From Seriola aureovittata (lineage: Eukaryota; Chordata; Actinopteri; Carangiformes; Carangidae): a DNA stretch of 64,000 nucleotides. The notes beneath the pieces were generated by a model that was given only the letters and a program-made list of their open reading frames with translations, made no database searches and was not told the DNA's origin. The stretch lies in NCBI RefSeq assembly GCF_021018895.1, contig NC_079386.1, positions 7,204,835 to 7,268,834 of the forward strand, read 5' to 3'. The number at the start of each line of letters is the position of its first letter. Positions within the stretch are counted from its first letter, which is position 1. Positions 58,967-64,000 of the stretch are shown here, piece after piece. The translations under genes were made by a program, and so were the position numbers.

Positions 58967-61292
58967 GCCAGACAGGGAGGATTCAATGCGACAGAGGCAG
59001 AGTGAGCTAACAGAGAAGAGAGGAGAGTGGCTCAGACTGCGACATAGAGCCGAGACAGGAATTAAGGAATCAGGAAGCAAAGAGAGAGAGAGAGGATCAA
59101 AGAAGAGAAGCCAAATCACTGGTTATTTTTCATTCACGTGCGTCAGACACAGAGACACGGTGCCAATCATCATGCCTTTACGTGCACCTACATGCTCCAC
59201 CTCTGTGTCAGAATACTGCACCATGACAACAGGCGTGTTCAGGGCAAGAGCATCTTGTTGCAAAAGAACAAACAGTTAGAGCAAACTCTTTATCACTCTC
59301 AACTTCTCTCTTATGCACAAACACATCTATGCACCTAATGTCTGGCAAATGCAAGACGAAAACAAGAATATGTCCAGGGCTCATAGTCACTTGTGTATGT
59401 GATTTCTAAAGTTGTCTGAGAACAGAGGTGCGTTTTTATATGCATTAAAACAAGTGATGCACATTAGCTTTGAGTCACAACTGGTAATCCAGGCTCAGCA
59501 GGGGAGAAGTAACACTTGTGCTGGCAGCCTGTGGCAAATATCAGCTCCTACAGTCACACCTCTACAAGATCAGATCAGGAAGGTACATCTGAAAACACTA
59601 CTCTACTGTCTTCATATAAAGCCACCTTCTTTCACAGTCAAAAATTGTGCTTTTTGAACGAATGGTGTCTTGTGGCAGCTCAGGCAGGCAGCTGGTACTC
59701 AAATGTTGTAGATACCAGTCAGTTGATAAGTTTGTTGTTCATTCTGTTCCCACACACAACCCTCGCTTCTACTCCACTGCCTGCTTTCGCCAATGTAGCT
59801 CCCTCTGCCTACCCAGCTGTATATGAATATCTTCAATTACATGTTCAATGGTTATTGTTGTTGTTTAATGGTTTTCCCACTCACATTTGTTCCAGAGCAT
59901 CGCATAAATGAAATCCAATGCAAGAAATGGTTAAATCCTCTTGGTGAGTGTCTTGACGGAAATGGTGACAATGTACATTATGCCTTCAAAGTGTGGCTAG
60001 GCAATGTGGTAAAGCAGTATCATGATATTAATAAGATTTATTCCGTAATACTGACATATGTGTATGTACTACACGTATCACATAAAATAACTGCTGAGAT
60101 TCCATCGTCACCAAGTCAATTAACAATGGCACTAAATTATCATCCATTCCAAACAAATGTTCCTCCAATTGTTATTATTAATGCTCATTTTGTACATTAA
60201 CACAGCAAACCTCACAATACAGCAGTCACCTCATTAACACATGAATTACAACTGTTTTCCCTGTTAAGAGGTGGCATATCAGCTGCCATCAAATTGCTGT
60301 TTTTACTACGGCGCTGTACAAAATCACTTATTCACTGCTCCCTATATAACACACACTCAATAGTTCACTCTACAGTGAGTAGCAAACAGATTTTGGATGC
60401 AGGAAATCCTTTCATACATTTAGTATTCGGACACAGAGTGGTATCAGAAACAGGCTATGTTTTATACTGACACCAGAAATAAAATGAGAACAACTAAATT
60501 GGGAGTTTGTCTACACAAAAACATGATGACAGAAGGGAGTTGACAGAACAAAGGTTTCACCTGCTGAGACTCAGCAGAGGACCCGGAGGAGTTTGTTCCT
60601 CTCCTTTCTAAATGATGAAATGATGGCTGTAATGCACTATCTTGTTGATCGCTGATGACAACGAAAAAACTTTACTGTTGGATTTTGAAAGAAAATGTCT
60701 GAAGCACTTTACATTTATGAAGAGTGAAATACTGTGGCTCTGTTAAAATAACATCTTTGTGCTGGATCCCCTACAGCTGCCTCCAATTCATTTCTCTGGT
60801 ATAGATGTCCAATTCTTCTGCATATCTGTCCTCCTGCAGACATCATGCCTTGTCCAATTATTCAGCTAAAATTATACTTCATATCAGAATATTTTTCAAC
60901 TGTGGAAAACATCTACAGTAAATTTCATTTTAATGTCAGCCCTGCACAATCACAGCACAAGGCCTTCTTTTCTGCACTCATCTTTTTGTTCTGATATTCA
61001 ACAACCAGCTTCAGGACAGCAAATTGTAAAGCAGCCACAACAGAGATTGTGTTACGAGTGCTGCAGCTTCTTAGTTAGACTGGGGGAAAAAAAAACAAAC
61101 TCCTCAGCCATCACTATACCATTCATCCACAGCTGGATAGAAGAAGTTCACCACTGTTCTCTGAGAGCTGTCAGAAGTCATCCCAGGAAATCAACAACTT
61201 AAGTGGAAGCAGGTGAGGCTGCAACGTAAATTACAACACTTCATCACAAAACACCTCCAAGAAGGCATCATCATGCTCACTGATAGAGGATA

Positions 61293-61353
61293 TACAGTGC
61301 ATTCAGAAAGTATTCAGACCCCTTCACTTTTCTTTCACATTTTGCTATGCTAC
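61293..61353 (+). mobile_element. Tc1-like terminal fragment
   Basis: TACAGTGCATTCAGAAAGTA followed by TTCAGACCCCTTCACTTTT is the well-known left terminus of a fish Tc1-like family. An (AAAT)n run follows at about 61355-61375, and no right terminus or transposase remnant was found downstream, so only the end survives. Confidence 0.7.
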
Positions 61354-64000
61354 AAAAAATAAATAAATAAATAAAAACACTTAAATGAAAGAGCTGCATG
61401 AGGACAGACACATGGAAAAAAGGTCATGCATTTTCAGAAAAGTTATATTTATCGATAATGGTTGCTTATTACTGCTATTAAAGGCAATTTTTTTTTGCTC
61501 CGGCCATATCTCTTATAAAAAAGGGCTGGAGATGGAAACAGCCAGTATTACTCTAAGACAATCTTAATTCCAACTAGAAATTTCATCTAAAGGGCAGTCT
61601 GGCTAATGCAGTATTGTCTGAAAAGGACACATTTCCTTTATGGGACTGTAAAGTACATTTTAATTTATCTGCCCTTTACACATGATTGTATTATGACTTG
61701 ATTACATCTGCTTTGTTGAAAGACAGCGCAGTATTTTAATTAGGCTCACAATGACCTACTTTTAGGCGTAGAGCTGACTTGAGGTCATCGCAGAAGACAT
61801 TCATAAACAAGCCACCATATTGCATCTAAAGTGTTAAAAGAAAACGCAATATGGTGTTTAGGGGTGGGCAATATAAACTATGCCATGAAGTTTCACGTTT
61901 CACATCTTGTATACATCTGTGCCTGTTTCATGTTGTCTTATGTTTGGATTAATCACTGTACGGCCAGTTAAAGATTCTGCATCAGAAGTTGGGCTGATGG
62001 TTGGTGTAATAGTGATTCAACCAGCTCAGTCCAGTTAGATGTATTTGGTTATTATTTGCATTTTCAATTGATTTAGGATTTTATTTGGATTAGACTGAAT
62101 TGTGAATTTAAAAAGTTTACGCTTCCTTGCAGCAATCTACTTTGTCAGTAAAGTAAATAGGCAGAAAATGTTTCTTTGATTTTCTGTCATGTTTTTCCTT
62201 CTGACTGAATGTTATACTGTTATTTTGTTTTTGTTTGCTTTATTGATTATCAGTATGTTATTGAATTTTACTCAACTCTAACACAGGACACATTGATATG
62301 GTCACAAGGACAAATGAGTCTTCACTTTACATTGATTCCCAAAATGCAGACGGCTGTTTGAAGTGTATTTCATCTGTTGTCTGTAACTGTATAGTATGGC
62401 CACTGGAACCTGCTGTGATTATTCAGCATTCGTAGCGACAGGGTGTCTCAAGCTTCTGCATGCACTGTCTCAATATTTGAGGATGTTACCAAACATTATG
62501 CATGTTGGCAACTGTGAAATATATCAAACAATACCAATAGATTAAACGTATTTATTCATCCTCCTATGTATTATACTTTTAGATGTATGAACAAATTCTG
62601 ACTTTCCACCACTTTCCAGGAATCTAGTTTAAGACTTCTTGTTGTGCATAATATTGTTATCCAAACAGATGCTGTGTTTTTTGATTCATACTGACAAGTC
62701 CAGGTTTGAGCATCTCTTGAGCTCTTCCATTTTCTCTGTGTGTTATACATATGGGAGAATATTTGTAGTGAGTAGAACATAGTTTAATTCGATCAAGATC
62801 AAGGTTTTGATCACATTCCTCTCACATTGGTGCAATGTGAAATATTCTATAAGACAACACTGAGGCAAAGCCCATTAAATCAGCAGGTTAAAGGGTTTCT
62901 TTGTAAAGATACTGGTGGTGGTTTGAAGGGGAAGAAGCTGCTGCTAAAACTGGAGAGGGAAATAAGTGTCTCATTTTCCCTGACACAGGCTCCTATTAGC
63001 ACTTACAACATGCTAACGCCTACAGTGCAGGCACCGACAAAGGCGCTAAAAATAAATAACATGACATTAACACAACTTAGTCAGAACGCAAAACCACACA
63101 CACCAATGCCCCTATAGCTAGGTGTCAAAACCCACTAATTATATCGTATTGTAAAGCCTTAGTTATGATGAAATACCTGTTAAACCTCACACCATGAAAC
63201 ACTTTAAGACATCTCACCTTCTCATTAATCCACGTTTGTACAACTTCAGCCAGACATGCTATCCTAGCCAAATTCCTCATCTGAATGAAATGAAATAAAA
63301 CCACACACACGTACTGCTCACAGAGCTGCACTCTGACTGAGAGCTTTCAGATGAGGCTAGATTGGAGGTCTGCAGCTCTTACTAGAATCGATTTGGATTT
63401 CTAAATGAAGCCCAGATCTCAGCAGAATACAAAGATTATCTTTTTCACTGGGATCTGACAATTTTACCACTGATGTTAAAGGATGTCTGTATTAGCTGAC
63501 AAAGATGCAACCCACCAGCGAGGTAGAAAGAACAACTTTCAAGAAGGCTGAATAATAAATCTTTGTCGTAAGAGCAGGCTTTAAAAAGAGCTAGTACAAA
63601 GTGAACTGCTGTTTCTCTCCTCAGTTGCTTGTACAGGTTGTTCAACACACAAGGTCTCCTTTGGTCTTCAGTCCAGACTGTGGATCAGACAGGAGGGCTC
63701 TGCCCTAAGACCTCAGAGGCTTGAAGGGAGTTTGACGGTTAGAAATGTAGCTAGGGGCTACAAAGTACATACCTTCAGAATAATCTGTAAAGCCAGTTAC
63801 AGCACTATTAGCCTCTCCACACTGGCTGTTGTATAACACCAGACACAACCTGTGGAGCAGCATCCTGAAGGAGGACATTGCTTTTGAGTGAGACAGGGGA
63901 ACACAGATGGTTCAGGTTTAGACAGCACAGCTGCACAACACTTTAAACTGGAAAGTCAAAACTTGCAGAAGTTGATACAACAGACAAAATGCTCCAGGCC

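Larger units (their letters stand above)
56092..64000. other. right flank, no gene recognised
   Basis: No open frame here has a recognisable domain, and no run of exons could be assembled. Short frames at 57152-57576, 57862-58152, 58815-59279 and 62827-63117 are unremarkable. The region around 57140-57600 is somewhat more GC-rich. Microsatellites and one transposon end are listed separately. Confidence 0.55.

Noticed and set aside
58815..59279. 154-codon + strand open frame
   Set aside because: It runs through a CA microsatellite and GA-rich sequence, with no recognisable protein feature.

Overview
This is vertebrate nuclear DNA, almost certainly from a teleost (probably percomorph) fish. 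It holds the last five coding exons of pyruvate carboxylase (pcx) on the + strand, separated by introns full of fish-type repeats: a BEL/Pao LTR retrotransposon, Tc1-like elements, a MITE, LINE fragments and tRNA-derived SINEs. No bacterial-style genes, operons or CRISPR arrays are present. Nearly all open frames outside pcx and the BEL/Pao element look like chance or repeat-driven frames.

Layout. 1-3936: pcx intron. 3937-28010: five pcx exons (3937-4111, 12167-12240, 26705-26845, 27157-27258, 27861-28010) that join in frame to 213 codons plus a stop. They cover the end of the carboxyltransferase/tetramerisation region and the whole biotin carrier domain, including the A-M-K-M biotinylation site. 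A 3'UTR with an ATTAAA signal near 28569 follows. 4171-11333: a young, full-length BEL/Pao element in antisense orientation, 59 bp after a pcx splice donor. It has 321-bp LTRs differing at one base, a perfect GGAAT target duplication, and one frameshift between its reverse transcriptase and RNase H. 12241-26704: a 14.5-kb intron with decayed LINE pieces, a TA-flanked MITE containing a long hairpin, an IR/DR-type Tc1 element split by a 2.3-kb LTR-like insertion, and a dispersed direct repeat.

33104-56091: about 23 kb, over a third of the window, is one AT-rich macrosatellite. Its basic unit is about 36 bp (core GTCATAGTATAGT, then two A-tracts), arranged in irregular higher-order repeats with nested duplications (about 0.9, 1.7-1.9, 3.0-3.3 and 8.6 kb). 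Two copies of one SINE insertion, with the same target duplication and 8580 bp apart, show that a long block was duplicated after the SINE landed. The right edge is degenerate and carries two more tRNA-derived repeats. 56092-64000: apparently non-coding, with microsatellites and a Tc1-like terminal fragment.

The satellite is the best candidate for something undescribed. It is strongly A-rich on one strand, has near-helically spaced A-tracts, keeps about one CpG per unit inside a half-CRE (ACGTCA), and carries a CDX/HOX-like GTCATAAA in most units. The repeat period alone keeps two minus-strand frames open, which explains dozens of spurious open frames.
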